From Opisthorchis felineus (lineage: Eukaryota; Platyhelminthes; Trematoda; Opisthorchiida; Opisthorchiidae): a stretch of 64,000 nucleotides of DNA. A model generated the notes under the pieces. It did not search any database. It saw only the letters and a list, made by a program, of their open reading frames with translations, and had not been told where the DNA came from. The stretch is taken from positions 104,838-168,837 of the forward strand of contig SJOL01002839.1 of NCBI GenBank assembly GCA_004794785.1, given 5' to 3'. Both the position numbers and the translations under genes were made by a program. Shown one piece after another: positions 1 to 9,485 of this stretch. Numbering within the stretch: the stretch's first letter is position 1; each line of letters starts with the position of its first letter.

Positions 1-185
1 CTAAGTTCGGCTAAATCGGTGTAAGGTGTTGGCTAAGGTACTGGTTTGGTAGAATGGGTGAGCGAGTTTTAAGACCGAAGGGGAAACCTACACGGATTTG
101 AGTCTAGCTTGGGGCCTAATTCTTCCGATTCGCTTGAAGTCGTCTGCACTTTTTGTCCGTCTGTGTGGATGAGCTAGTGGTACGA
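1..185 (-). repeat. PLE flank block, copy 1 (inverted relative to 1540-1690)
   Basis: The reverse complement of this block aligns with 1540-1690. Shared landmarks include GGGGAAACCTACA, GGATTTGAGTC and GGGTGAGCGAG, with scattered substitutions in between. In the PLE orientation it lies 3' of the GIY-YIG domain. It probably represents the pseudo-LTR of the element. Confidence 0.65.
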
Positions 186-395
186 TAGTTGTGTAAGGGA
201 GAGGGATTCTGTGAACTTTGGTCGGGTTGGGATTTCCATCCCCTTTTAGCTAATGATTCTACGTTTTTTTATAACCGCCCACACGTCGCATTGCAACTCG
301 GCTTATCTAAGACCAACTTCCATACGCTCGCCAGTTCCACGCCCACGATTCTATTCATGCTGCTGTGCCGTCATGAACAGACTGGACCATACCGT

Positions 396-820
396 GGTGT
401 GACGGTTAGCGCACCTCCGCGACCCAGTGAGCTATACTGGGAGCTGTCCCGGCGACACTCACAAAGTCTCCCATACTAGGTTGGTCAATGATTAGAGGCC
501 TGAGAAACACAGTCTCCTGGTCCTCAGGTCCTCCAGGTTGGGGTTTAGAACATGTGGCGACTTTTTCCGTAGAAATGGTAATGCAGTTGCATTTCCCGCC
601 AAACATCGCTGCCTTGCGGTTAGGCTTTTGAGCCAAAGGTTTTGGTTGAGGACCCTAATCATCCTCCTGTCTAGGTGTGGGCGTCCTGAAAGTATCCCAG
701 CCCACGTACAACCACGTCTAACAATAAACTCATGCCTACGGCAGCGAAGCATCGGTGTTGAGCACTGATGCTGTCGATGATGATGATGATGATGATGACG
801 ATGATGATGATGTGATGCTT
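396..820 (+). mobile_element. Short RTE-derived element: RTE 5' UTR fused to RTE 3' tail
   Basis: Bases 396 to about 735 align with the 5' leader of the large RTE element (41270 to about 40930, minus strand) and with 3160-3610. Shared words include TTTGAGCCAAAGG, GGTTGAGGACCCTAAT and CAGCCCACG. At about 738 the sequence jumps to the RTE 3' end: a CGGCAGCGAAGCATCGGTGTTG segment, also seen reversed near 37100 and 62860, followed by a TGATGA tail ending at 817. The whole coding region is missing. It is best explained as an internally deleted, non-autonomous RTE derivative mobilised by the RTE machinery. Its 3' tail abuts PLE coding sequence, so it inserted into the PLE. Confidence 0.65.
776..817 (+). 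repeat. TGATGA microsatellite, the 3' tail of the RTE-derived element
   Basis: A near-perfect GAT trinucleotide array with one ACG interruption. The same trinucleotide forms the 3' terminus of the other RTE copies at about 37037, 38250 and 62780, so it is an element tail rather than a random microsatellite. The poly-His and poly-Ile ORFs across it are artefacts. Confidence 0.85.
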
Positions 821-822
821 GG

Positions 823-1506
823 TGATTCCAGCCGCCCAGGCTATCAGCCGCTGTGGTGTGGATCGCAGTTCCCAACCTAAGAATTCTACACTCTCCAAAT
901 CTACCCTATTTCCTGTGTCTAACGCAATTACTACCATTGCTGAATCTTTGACCAGCGCTTGGTATTCCCACGCATTCCTTGATGGCTTGTTTATTCTCTT
1001 ATGCTCGCCAATTCTGGTATGCAGTGCTCTGGCTGTTTATCCTGTGTAAACCTCAGTGCAATCGTTGCATTTAATTTTATACACAGTCCCTAGTCCCTTC
1101 AACTGGGAGGGGGTCCTTCAATTGAATCAAAACTGAGCGTAAAGTTTTTCCCTTCTGAAACGCCACTCAGCCGTTGAATGTGTTCAGCAGCCATCAAATA
1201 ACCTCCGATATTCCTGTTTTATATGTAATGACTGGGTCTTGATACCGAAGCCAATATCCTTCTTGAGTGACGCCTAATCAAACTCACTGGGTATCCAATT
1301 TCTTGAAGTCTGTTGGTAATATCGATCTGAGCTGCTGTTCGGTCGACGTTTTCTGTGCACCGTGCCCTGACTCGACTAGATATTGATAAGCCAATGCTGG
1401 CGTATACGGACTTTGAGTGTACTTCTGGACAGTTTAAAATGGTCCCTGTGTCTTTTGGTTTCTGGTAGTTAGTAATTTTTAATTTTCCGCAACCTTTATG
1501 TGTCAT
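823..1506 (-). pseudogene. PLE RT C-terminus plus GIY-YIG endonuclease remnant
   Basis: The stretch 1506-1219 is open and reads like the PLE RT tail: a YQKPKDTGTILN segment (the usual form is YRKPT-TG--LN), then RARC, then an NRLQEIGYPVSLIRR segment. From about 1104 downward in minus-strand order comes VYKIKCNDCTEVYTG, then a TAA stop, then RALHTRIGEHKR. This matches the GIY-YIG fold: the two short Tyr-Gly-type motifs, the preceding Cys pair of the PLE linker, and the conserved Arg and Glu-His-Lys-Arg helix. The enzyme would nick DNA for target-primed reverse transcription. The stop directly after YTG, a frame change between RT and nuclease, and the inserted element near 820 show the copy is dead. 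Confidence 0.75.
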
Positions 1507-1539
1507 GCAGACCAGGAGGTGCAGCGTGCCCGAGGTAAA

Positions 1540-1690
1540 CGATGTTCAACGGGAATCCTCACGTCAAACGAACCAGAAGAACTAGTTCCTAAGTTGGACT
1601 CAAATCCATGTAGGTTTCCCCATCGGTCTTGACACTCGCTCACCCATCCTGACAAAACAGTTCCTAAGCTGACACCGGTTTAGCCCAACT
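1540..1690 (+). repeat. PLE flank block, copy 2
   Basis: This is the inverted partner of 1-185, placed just upstream of the 5'-truncated PLE RT. Together the two form an imperfect inverted repeat about 1.35 kb apart. A partial inverted LTR-like block upstream of a 5'-truncated copy is a common PLE insertion outcome. Confidence 0.6.
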
Positions 1691-1747
1691 TAGCTGATTT
1701 GTTCTCCTTCTGTCTTCAATCTCGACCAACCCCGTAAACTGGTCACT

Positions 1748-1798
1748 TGGCCTGAGGAAGCATTTGTCTCAAAAGCGAAACGTTGCGCAACAATAAAT
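1748..1798 (+). other. Hammerhead-ribozyme-like remnant next to the PLE flank
   Basis: Plus strand reads CCTGAGGA, then about 16 nt, then GCGAAACGTTGCGCAAC. This resembles a hammerhead core (CUGAUGA ... GAAA) with one substitution in the first box (CTGAGGA). PLEs are known to carry hammerhead motifs in their LTR-like blocks, so the position is suggestive. The intervening stem II is poor and no clean stem I is visible, so it is probably inactive. Confidence 0.3.
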
Positions 1799-2071
1799 CA
1801 ACCGATTTCCCCAAACTTTTCCGAAAACGGTACTCCAAACCTTTCTGAAAATTATCCGTTACTACTTTACTTAAGGTCCACTCAATTTATCAAAACTTGA
1901 AGCACAAATTCCATTGTTATGCAGACCGCTATCTTTATCTTTTACGCACCCATCAGGAATAAACAACTCCTAAAATATGCCCGAAACAATCGTGTTACGG
2001 GACGGTTTAGGACTGCTGATCATTGAAAAAAACTGAGGGGATAGACAATTGTTCTTTAGTTATACGTAATG

Positions 2072-2275
2072 CACTACTCATAAGGTTGCTGAAAATTCTT
2101 CTACAGCCCACGACCGGTTTCGCCCTTCTTGGTGCTTATCAGCAAGGCGCAGTTCCTGAGTTTCCGTCAGCATTCAGTTGCCTGGAAACATCCCAAACGA
2201 GAGATTCAGCTGGGTTTCAGGTGAGTCTCTCGCAAAACCAAATTTGTTTGCTTATGAGTGTATTTCGCTAATGTT
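2072..2275 (-). repeat. Dispersed repeat D (hammerhead-like core), copy 1
   Basis: On the minus strand it contains CTGATAAGCACC, AAGAAGGGCGAAACCGG and TCGTGGGCTGTAG, followed by the shared end TTTTCAGCAACCTTATGAG. The outer part (about 2195-2240) can form a hairpin from CGAGAGA and TCTCTCG separated by about 21 nt. This is the longest single copy in the window and serves as the reference for the family. Confidence 0.7.
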
Positions 2276-2626
2276 CTTTAGTTAGTTCACCGAGATATTC
2301 AGCTGATGCCAGAACGGAGTTCAACTCCCTCGTCGGGTCGAAATCTGATTATTCTTACATCCCCATTTTTTGGTCTGAAAAGATCTCATTGTGCACAGTA
2401 GGTACGTACTTACACATGGTTGGACACTTTGTCCAACCGGAACCTTCCTTCGACGGGGCTAGAATTGCGCTGCATGACATGACGATTAATTAGTTCTGCG
2501 GAAAATTTTAACTACTTCCATTTCTGAAGTAGTCCACTTGCACAAAGATAACGCACTCAAGTAGAAGTAGAGGTAAACTCTGTCGAATGCGATAAACTTT
2601 ACTTTTCTCTGATCGATCAGGTTTAC

Positions 2627-2792
2627 CTGTTCTTTGGTGTAAAAGAAATTGGAAAAGTAAATTATCCACCAATGCTGACGGCAGTAATTGACATCGGTCA
2701 ACTCGATGCGCTGAGGGAATAGAGGTCCGTCGTAGAGGTGGAGAAACAGACCGGCGTAGATGAACATGACCAACAGATAAGGAGGAGTTAGC
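2627..2792 (-). CDS. NRF-6-like protein, exon with RLTPPY motif
   Basis: The acceptor CGACCAG is followed by one base that completes an Arg codon, then LTPPYLLVMFIYAGLFLHLY, DGPLF and, after a short spacer, NYCRQHWWIIYFSNFFYTKEQ. The (R)LTPPY, GP and C-x-x-x-WW-x-x-x-x-x-NF blocks match the acyltransferase-3 part of NRF-6 proteins in the right order. The donor CAG-GTAAAC is in phase 0. The rest (the family's CMGWSWYL block and later helices) is not seen below 2627 and presumably lies left of the window. The gene is therefore truncated by the window edge. Confidence 0.85.
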
Positions 2793-3159
2793 CTGGTCGA
2801 ATAAAAGAGTAAAAAGGTAAGGGTTTTAATGTTTACAACCATGCATGTAGAACGAAAGGCTACTGACCAGTATGGGTGATGTGTTCTTTGTTTTAGACGA
2901 CACAGCCGACGAGAAACAGCATCTACCCCAAATACTCAGTATGTAGAGTGAGAAAATTATTTACAGCAAAATGGAAATTAGATATTTGGTCCTCTGACGG
3001 GAATAGTAGTCAATGTATGGTGTTCACATTTCAAAGAAGGACTAACGAAAATGATCCATTCGTTGCTTGTGTAAGTTACGAATGGAGTTCCGTCGTGAAG
3101 AGACAGGACTCTGTCGCGGAAAGACTGAATCTTATCATATTGCGACGGTTTGCCTAATC

Positions 3160-3610
3160 CAGGAACCCATTCAGCTGTACTGGAGGATGCATGTGCAAAA
3201 TCTAGAGTGTCTCTTGACAGGTTGGTGAGTGGATAGTGGCCTAACCAACACAATCTCCTGGATCAACGCGTGGAGGGTTGGAGCATGTGTGGGAATTTTT
3301 GTCCTTAAAAGTTGCGCTGATCCACTCGCCGCAAGACAATCACCGCAGTTTTTGGTAAGCATTTTGAGCCAAAGGCTTCGGTTGAGGACCTTAATTGCTC
3401 CATCCGTCTAGGTCTGAGAACCACGGCAGTATCTCTGCCCACATACAACCGTGAACTTCACGCATAAGGGTACCTTCATGTCAAATCGGCTGTCACTTGG
3501 TGACATCCACTGTGTCACCGTATTCACCGCATACAGCAGGACAAGTTCGCAAAAACATGCGATTGCTGACACCTGTTGCCTGGCAGTTAAGCGCCGATAT
3601 GTACTACTAG
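3160..3610 (+). mobile_element. RTE 5' leader fragment
   Basis: Aligns with the 5' untranslated part of the RTE copy at 41270-40850 (minus strand). Shared words include TTGAGCCAAAGGCTTCGGTTG and GAGGACC, then further on a CATGTCAAATCGGC segment and GCATACAGCA. Unlike 396-820 it continues into leader sequence past the deletion point and stops before the endonuclease. Both ends are ragged. It lies in an intron of the NRF-6-like gene. Confidence 0.6.
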
Positions 3611-3904
3611 TTTACTGCTGTCGGTAACGATGAGGACTCCAAGATTACAGTAGTCGATTTTACCAAAGGCCTTCAAAATTTTGACCCGCTTTTCAGGTTA
3701 GGAATATGGCGACAATGAAAAATACCCCGATTAACCTGGGGCAGTGACGTTTTTGGGATTGAGTTTTCTAGCCAGATCTTCTATGCAAAAGTATAGCGAT
3801 GCGGCCAAAGGAAAATGTTCTGGGCAGGTTAGAATCAAGCTCCATCCTACTCCGTTTTTTGTGTCCCTATGACCTGGGAAGTTTTCAGATTGACCCTTCT
3901 GTAG

Positions 3905-4150
3905 CTATGAGCTCGAGATAGCTCAGTGGTTAAGGCGTGAAACTACTGACCGGAAGGCCCGTGGTTCGAACCCAGCCCCAGCATTTCGACTAGTCCTGTC
4001 CAGACTTTGGCAACCTGACAGTATCTCAGCTCATGTGCTTCCTTTGGGTAGCATGGCAGCTAGGTACCAAAGGGGTGTTACAGCGGAACGACACATTTTC
4101 TTTCTGTGGAAAAAACATCAGCATCACTGTTCTTGGTGCTGTCCAAGACC
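3905..4150 (+). mobile_element. tRNA-headed SINE family A, copy 1
   Basis: The tRNA-like head has an A box (TAGCTCAGTGGT, 3919-3930) and a perfect B box (GGTTCGAACCC, 3963-3973). The tRNA-unrelated body is shared with 5287-5477, 8597-8795 and, reversed, 24228-24414 and 12695-12872 (GACAGTATCTCAGC, GTGCTTCCTT, GGTACCAAAGG). No terminal CCA or clean cloverleaf is seen, so it is not a tRNA gene. Confidence 0.8.
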
Positions 4151-5194
4151 ATTGCTGTGTTGCTGGCAATGGTGAGAGTGATGAGAGCAGTGCGCTGTTA
4201 CGTATGACTTGCGTCATAATAGGCATATGCGGGGTAAGCTGCTGTCCAGCCAGAGGACTCATCAATCTAGCACTCGAGATGTCACCTGTGTTCAGATCGG
4301 AGTCCTCACTTCCATTCTCAAATACGCGATAACGACTTACCTGTGTTCACTTTGGATGATGATTTTTCAATTGTTGTGGATCACTTGCAAAACAGCAAGA
4401 TAAGGTCCTACTACCTTATAGCTTTAATCGTCTCATGCAGAAGAATCATTCATTTTCAGACTGAATGGCTGCGTGAGATAGTGTAGACCGAAAACGGATC
4501 AACTCCAAAACAAACGTTTGTGTTCTTGACAGAACAACTCATTTTCTCTCTACATGAATTCCGACATATACATCTGCTTGCGTGCGATAGACCGCATGAT
4601 TTCATCATAGTTCTGTAGGTTGTGTTTGGACATTGGTGAAATAACTCACCGTAAAAATCGATGTACGGCGTGAATAAACCAGAACCAAATACGAGGTTGA
4701 CAGCTTTCTTGAACCGTTCCGAATCGAGGTGCAGCCAGATAGAAAGTGAGCAGACCTCTGAGGAAGTGAAATGCATGTGGAATAATATTCGAGACAACAA
4801 GTTTCTAACAGGGACATCGATTTTACCCTTCACCGTAGAAGCAACAGAGTACTTAAATTTGTTTGTGAGTAACCAAATGGTATCGAATTACATGCAAGAA
4901 ATTCCACCTTGGTATAGCTGGCTTTAAACGTCCAGTAAAATTCGGATCAATAGCTTTACTACAGACTTCACTACTTAGTTTGGACAGTAGCCTTACTGAT
5001 TTTCATCATTTTTTCCGTAGCGGCAAAGTCTTCCAGGTACCGCATAGAAAATCTCGAAATTTCTGAAATTTCAGTCACCAGGAGGAGGAAATTGGCCGTT
5101 TCTTCCGTGATCGGACACTTGTTCAGAATAAACCCAGTTCACAAAATACAGTCATTTGCAAACTAATTTGGTTTAAAACTGAGATTTCTCCCTG

Positions 5195-5570
5195 TAAGTG
5201 AAGCCAGCTTATGAGGAAAAGCCGAGAAACTCTGTAAAACCATTTCATCCGTATTAGGAAGCATTAGCAGTGCGCATCTCACAAAAATGGGGGGCGAAAT
5301 GACTCAGCGGTTAGAGCGCGAATTTACTGAGCGGAAGTTCGGTGGTTCGAACCCGGCCCCTGCATCTCGACTTCCCCTGTCTAGGCTTGGACAACCTGGC
5401 AGTATCCCAGCCCTCGTGCTTCCTTCTGGTTGCCTGGTAGTTACGCATTGAAAGGGTGCTACAGCTGAACTGAACGTTCTCACAAAACTCCAAGAAGTCT
5501 TGCATCCGCGACCTTCCGGCTGACAGTTTGAACACTTAACCGTTTGGCCAAGAGGGGCTGATAGGCATTT
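5195..5570 (-). mobile_element. tRNA-headed SINE family B, split by a family A insertion
   Basis: The head reads TTGGCCAAACGGTTAAG on the minus strand (about 5545 downward). After the insertion at 5287-5477 the body resumes with GAGATGCGCACTGCTAATGC at about 5280 and continues to about 5195. Family B copies also occur at 7490-7665 and 19130-19345, where the two halves are contiguous, which confirms that this copy was interrupted. Confidence 0.7.
5287..5477 (+). mobile_element. tRNA-headed SINE family A, copy 2, with target-site duplication
   Basis: A 191-bp element with a perfect B box (5344-5354) and the family A body. It is flanked by the direct repeat TCTCACAAAA at 5277-5286 and 5478-5487, a 10-bp target-site duplication. 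It sits inside a family B SINE, so family A was active after that family B copy inserted. Confidence 0.85.
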
Positions 5571-5730
5571 TGATGAACACGCACATAGACAGGACAATTT
5601 GATTTAAACGGAAAACTCAACTTTACCCAAGTTAAATCTCTCGTTTGTGATATTTCTCAACTGCAAGGAAATACCCCGCCTAGGAATCGGAGAAGAAAAT
5701 CTAATAACTACCTTCAATATTTGGACATAA

Positions 5731-5805
5731 CACTTTACTCATAAGGTTGCTGAAACATCTTCGACAGCCTACGCCTGGTTTCGCCCTCCTTGGGACTCAT
5801 CCAGT
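5731..5805 (-). repeat. Dispersed repeat D, copy 2 (core only)
   Basis: Minus strand contains GATGAGTCCCAAGGAGGGCG, then AAACCAGG and GTAGGCTGTCGAAGATG, ending with the CAGCAACCTTATGAG terminus. Stem II is preserved with a compensating difference (CCC/GGG retained although the loop changed). Confidence 0.65.
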
Positions 5806-6299
5806 GGTATTTACCATCAGAGAGCATTTACCACAGAGTAGCCCTTTTTTATCTGGGCGGAACCTGGAAGTATGAAGAAGTTAGGGTGATTTGGAAGGGA
5901 ATTTCCTATGAAGTTGACATGCCTGCCTAATGGCCTTTGGACAGGATGGCAAGGACTCCCTTGAAGACCTTCTGTTGCACCATTCAGAAACTTCGCTTTT
6001 ATTAACAATCCCGAACTGAAGTGGTAATGAACTTTTGTACATTTTTTTGGTTCTAAATGTCATTGTTCTATCTGAAGATGTGCCGCACACTGAATCCTAC
6101 CTTTGTTTATCACCGTAAATTCCTGCGTGGTCCACAGTCACTCTGTCTAGTTTCATGCAAAGTTACAGTCGCTTTTCCAGTCCACGTACAAAATGCCTCT
6201 GGCTCTTAAGTGAATATTTTCTATTGATCAGCGTGTTCATACGCAAAAGAGGTCTTCTTCCAAATCTGTTCATTTTCACTCGCGTAGCTGGCAAGCTAA

Positions 6300-7165
6300 A
6301 CACTCCTGCAAAATGTAAAGTGCCGCTACAAGACTGGGTGGGATAAAAACCCACACCTTATGCTTGCAGAGGAGCCAATCAACGTGGTAGATAAATTTGT
6401 TTACCTGAGCAGCTGTATCAGTTCCGGTGGACTGGCTGGAGATGTGATTATTTCTTGAATCGGAAAGGCCAGGGCAACTTTTGCCAACCTCCGACACCTA
6501 TGGCGCCGACGTGTCTGTCAAGGGAAGAGTTTACACTTCGGTGGTGTGATCCATACTGCTTTTTGGATCAGAAACGTGGTCCCTACGCGCATAGGACATA
6601 CGGAAAATGTCAGTGTTTGAACATTGGTGTCTCCGAAGCATTGGTCAGGTCTGGTGTGAACATCGGATTAGCAATGCTGAAGTACGCCAGATGGTCTTTG
6701 AAAGAATGAAGTCTCCCGCAACAGATGAATTAACTCGTGCTTCTTAGGGTGCGCTAGTTGGGACATGTACTCCGCATACCAGAAGACCGCCTGCCTCGCA
6801 GAGCTGTTTTCGCCCAGCCGTGTACTGAGTGGAAGCGACCGAGGAGTGGACAGTGTATGACCTGACAACGAAGTATGAAGACGCTAACAAGAAAACTTAG
6901 TCGGGACGATAACTGCCGCCTTCCTGGACGGGAACCCTTGGACTCAAATCACCAATGGTTAATAACGTTGGCAGAAATGACCCAATCGTGCAGTCAATGG
7001 CGCTCGTGTATCAAAGCTATCGCCTTCAATACGTACCTACCCAGTTCCCGAACTAACCAAGGCTTGTTTGTATGTCCCACACTCTCCCGTTTTCCAGTGA
7101 TCGAAACTGTAGCAGCTGGAGCCAATGTGCCTATGGTACACGGTTTATAACTGATAAATTGAATT
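6300..7165 (+). pseudogene. RTE-like LINE 3' fragment (RT thumb and C-terminus)
   Basis: Broken plus-strand frames encode CKVPLQDW (about 6315), then INVVDKFVYLSSCISSGG and GKARATFANLRHLWRRR. This is the RTE segment that follows the catalytic core and corresponds to KYLGSCITSD...FANLRHLWRQR of the copy at 37433-38242. Further on, remnants of the C-terminal cysteine/histidine region appear in several frames. It ends with an ATTGA-rich tail near 7165, unlike the TGATGA tail of the other RTE family, so it is a second RTE lineage. Multiple frameshifts and stops make it dead. Confidence 0.7.
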
Positions 7166-7489
7166 GATTGAATTGAGTCCTCACTAGTTCAACGCAATCA
7201 TAATTATCATAATGGTAATAATATGTCTCAGCACTTTATTTCAAACACTGAGATATTGTACAATATAGTTCATGTTCCTACCACACATTTTATGCAATCT
7301 CTTGATCCGTATATTCATATCAGTACGTGACTCTAATGAAAATTTACAGCTTCTCCTTTAAAAACTCCAACAGATTTTCGTGAAGCACTGTTGAGAAAGT
7401 GTCCTCAGCTCCCATGTGTTCCGTTTATTCTCACACTTGGTGCATTTAGCTCTGTGTCGACAGTAATTGTGGAGGCTTTGTAAATTTCA

Positions 7490-7665
7490 CTCGAGATTTC
7501 GTCCTGTCAGTGAAGCAGAACAATGCGGAAAAACCAAAGAGCTGATTCATTTTCATCGGAAGTCATCAGCAGCGCGCATCTCACGAAGCTCCCCGATCTT
7601 TCGGTCAGTCTTGGAAGACTTAAACGTTTGGCCACGAGAGCCTGATAAGCAGTGTGGTTAACCCA
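7490..7665 (-). mobile_element. tRNA-headed SINE family B, copy 2
   Basis: Minus strand reads TCGTGGCCAAACGTTTAAG, then GAGATGCGCGCTGCTGATGA and a TTCACTGACAGGACGAAATC end. Both halves are contiguous, giving the uninterrupted arrangement used to recognise the split copy at 5195-5570. Confidence 0.65.
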
Positions 7666-8596
7666 CACTTAAACAGGGTATGATGCCGCTCGTTGTTGAA
7701 TCATGGAAATCACATCACGTGATCATGTGTCGACTAGCCTCTCGAGTGACGATTAATCAGGTGGAAGGTTCACTCATCATGTGAATTTATTCTTCCTCTG
7801 AGCTACTCATAGATTCATGCTAGTGTTATGCGGAAACTCTCGTTAATAAACACGTTCTTTCAAAAAAAGACACTAGCTTTATAACGAAGTTGAATTGAAG
7901 TTGTTGCCAATGCAAGATGTCCACCCGTTTCTGTGAATACATTTTTTTAGAGTATTTTCGAGTCTTTGTCTAACTGGGACACAAGAATATAAGCAGAAGG
8001 TTTTCCACTCCTGTGCTCAGAGGAAGAATACATTCACGAGACTAGTGAAACTTTCTTCTGAAAAGTCGTCACCCGATGAGCCAGTCAATAGGTAACCACG
8101 TTATGTTGCTTTTATGATTCACGAAGTAGTGAAGCTATGTAATGTCTAAGTGAGATATAATCACACTGCGGTTCAGCCGCCCGTGGCCAGACGATGAAGT
8201 GTCCAAACTAGTAGCCTGGAGTTCGCGGTTCCGAGACTCCCTGGAGTTTTGCGAGAGGCACACTGCTGATGATTCCCAATAAGGAAAAAACAGCAGCTTT
8301 TCAGTACTGATTGGTTTCACTTACAGCAAGATATCTCAATTGAAAACCTACATGTTGAAAACTACTATCTTCACAAGCAAGGATCTCAGGACTTGACACA
8401 CCAGTGTTCATTGACGATGACAGACACGGCTTGATAAAGTGGCTATTCGAAATGATGGTAGTGCCTTCAATGCGTAACTTCTCCTATCCTTCCTCTGTTT
8501 CATCATCAGGATATTTGTTACGCTATTGCTTCCAGTGCGTAGCTATCCTCCCGAAACCCTTCGGTCGTCGACATTTTACAAAACGCATTACTGTTT

Positions 8597-8795
8597 AGAG
8601 GGGCGAGATGGCTCAGGGATCAGAGCGCAAATTTACTGACTGGAAAGTCCGTGGTTCGAACACGACCTCTGCCTCTCGACTTCCTCTGTCTAGGCTTGGA
8701 CAACTTGGCAGTATCCCAGCCCTCGTGCTTCCTTCGGGTGGCGTGGCAACTAGGCACCGAAAGAGTGTTACAGCTGAACGACTACACACAATTTT
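8597..8795 (+). mobile_element. tRNA-headed SINE family A, copy 3
   Basis: GGGGCGAGATGGCTCAGG head, B box GGTTCGAACAC (8653-8663), then the family A body (TCTAGGCTTGGACAA, CAGTATCCCAGCC, GTGCTTCCTTCGGGTGG). It lies in the intron just left of the 9026-9122 exon. Confidence 0.8.
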
Positions 8796-9025
8796 TCTGT
8801 TTCGGGATTACGGTACTTTTGCTCTACTGGTGCTCAAATAAATGTTTGTGTATTTCCGTCAAGCAAGAGACTCTTCCAAGAAAACAGTTTCTACGCATTC
8901 ACGTCACCGGATAGCAAAACTGAGTGAACAGTTATCTTCTGAAGGATAACCGTTTCGATTAGCTTTGCCGGTAGACTTCACCCAACTGAGAATCCTACCA
9001 AAACAGAGGCGTGTAAACTACTCAC

Positions 9026-9122
9026 GACATCAAGTAGAAAGTGTCCACAGCAAGCGTAGCCGTCACCATAACTTGAAAAGGCCAGTTTTGAAAGCTTTCT
9101 CTCATGTAGGTCAGCGCGTTAC
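9026..9122 (-). CDS. NRF-6-like protein, short exon (acyltransferase-3 membrane helix)
   Basis: A 97-bp exon with acceptor TTCACAG and donor GTGAGT. Joined to the previous exon it reads LVSSNALTYMRESFQNWPFQ, then VMVTATLAVDTFYLMS. The (V)DTF(F/Y)xxSG segment is highly conserved in this family, and the following Ser-Gly-Leu should open the next exon. Phases agree on the 5' side (A + GT = Ser). The next exon should start with one base and encode the GLL-type helix, but I could not find it between 9.0 and 2.8 kb. Confidence 0.85.
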
Positions 9123-9429
9123 CTGTGAACAGATAATTGGTGATACAGATAATCAGGATATGATGCAATAAACTCGGCAGACTGTGAAAATTCCTGGTCT
9201 TTCCATAAGCAGACTGACAGAACTCATTAATGGCCCGTGTTTTTAGAAGAAGTTTATCTCTGACTGATACACTCATCTGCATTCTAGTTTGGTTTTGACG
9301 GAAGAGTCATCTGGAACTTAGTTTAATTTCTTGAGTATGATGTTCTTCAATCGAATCTGCTGCAACAGGCCACCACATGTTTTAGTTAGTACGATTTCCG
9401 AGATATCGCCACACGTTGTTGCGTAGACT

Positions 9430-9485
9430 TAACAGCCTAGTCTTTGACACAATCGGTTTTGCCCTTCATGGGGCTCACCAAGGTT
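9430..9485 (-). repeat. Dispersed repeat D, degenerate core
   Basis: Shares GGTTTTGCCCTTCATGGGGC and GTCTTTGACA spacing with the other D copies, but the flanks are lost. Included for completeness. Confidence 0.4.

Larger units (their letters stand above)
1..1830 (-). mobile_element. Penelope-like retroelement (PLE), degenerate, with inverted flank copies
   Basis: Read on the minus strand, 1506 to about 823 encodes the end of a Penelope-type reverse transcriptase followed by a GIY-YIG endonuclease. This order is the defining architecture of endonuclease-bearing PLEs. The N-terminal RT is absent, so the copy is 5' truncated near 1506. Bases 1-185 and about 1540-1690 are inverted copies of one another, fitting the long-terminal-repeat-like blocks that PLEs often carry in inverted orientation. 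A short RTE-derived element (396-820) interrupts the 3' portion. The left end may continue beyond the window. Seen: motifs and inverted repeat. Known: PLE architecture. Inferred: the exact limits. Confidence 0.7.

Noticed and set aside
671..937. Poly-His or poly-Ile protein near the left end
   Set aside because: It is the RTE TGATGA tail read through in different frames together with PLE remnant sequence.
3905..3980. tRNA gene call for the SINE heads (also 5291, 8599)
   Set aside because: A and B boxes are present, but no full cloverleaf is seen and the same head is followed by a shared non-tRNA body in several copies.
4456..4833. 125-aa minus-strand frame as the missing NRF-6 exon
   Set aside because: It lies in the right interval and orientation, but the translation does not contain the expected Ser-Gly-Leu-Leu helix and no fitting splice sites were found.
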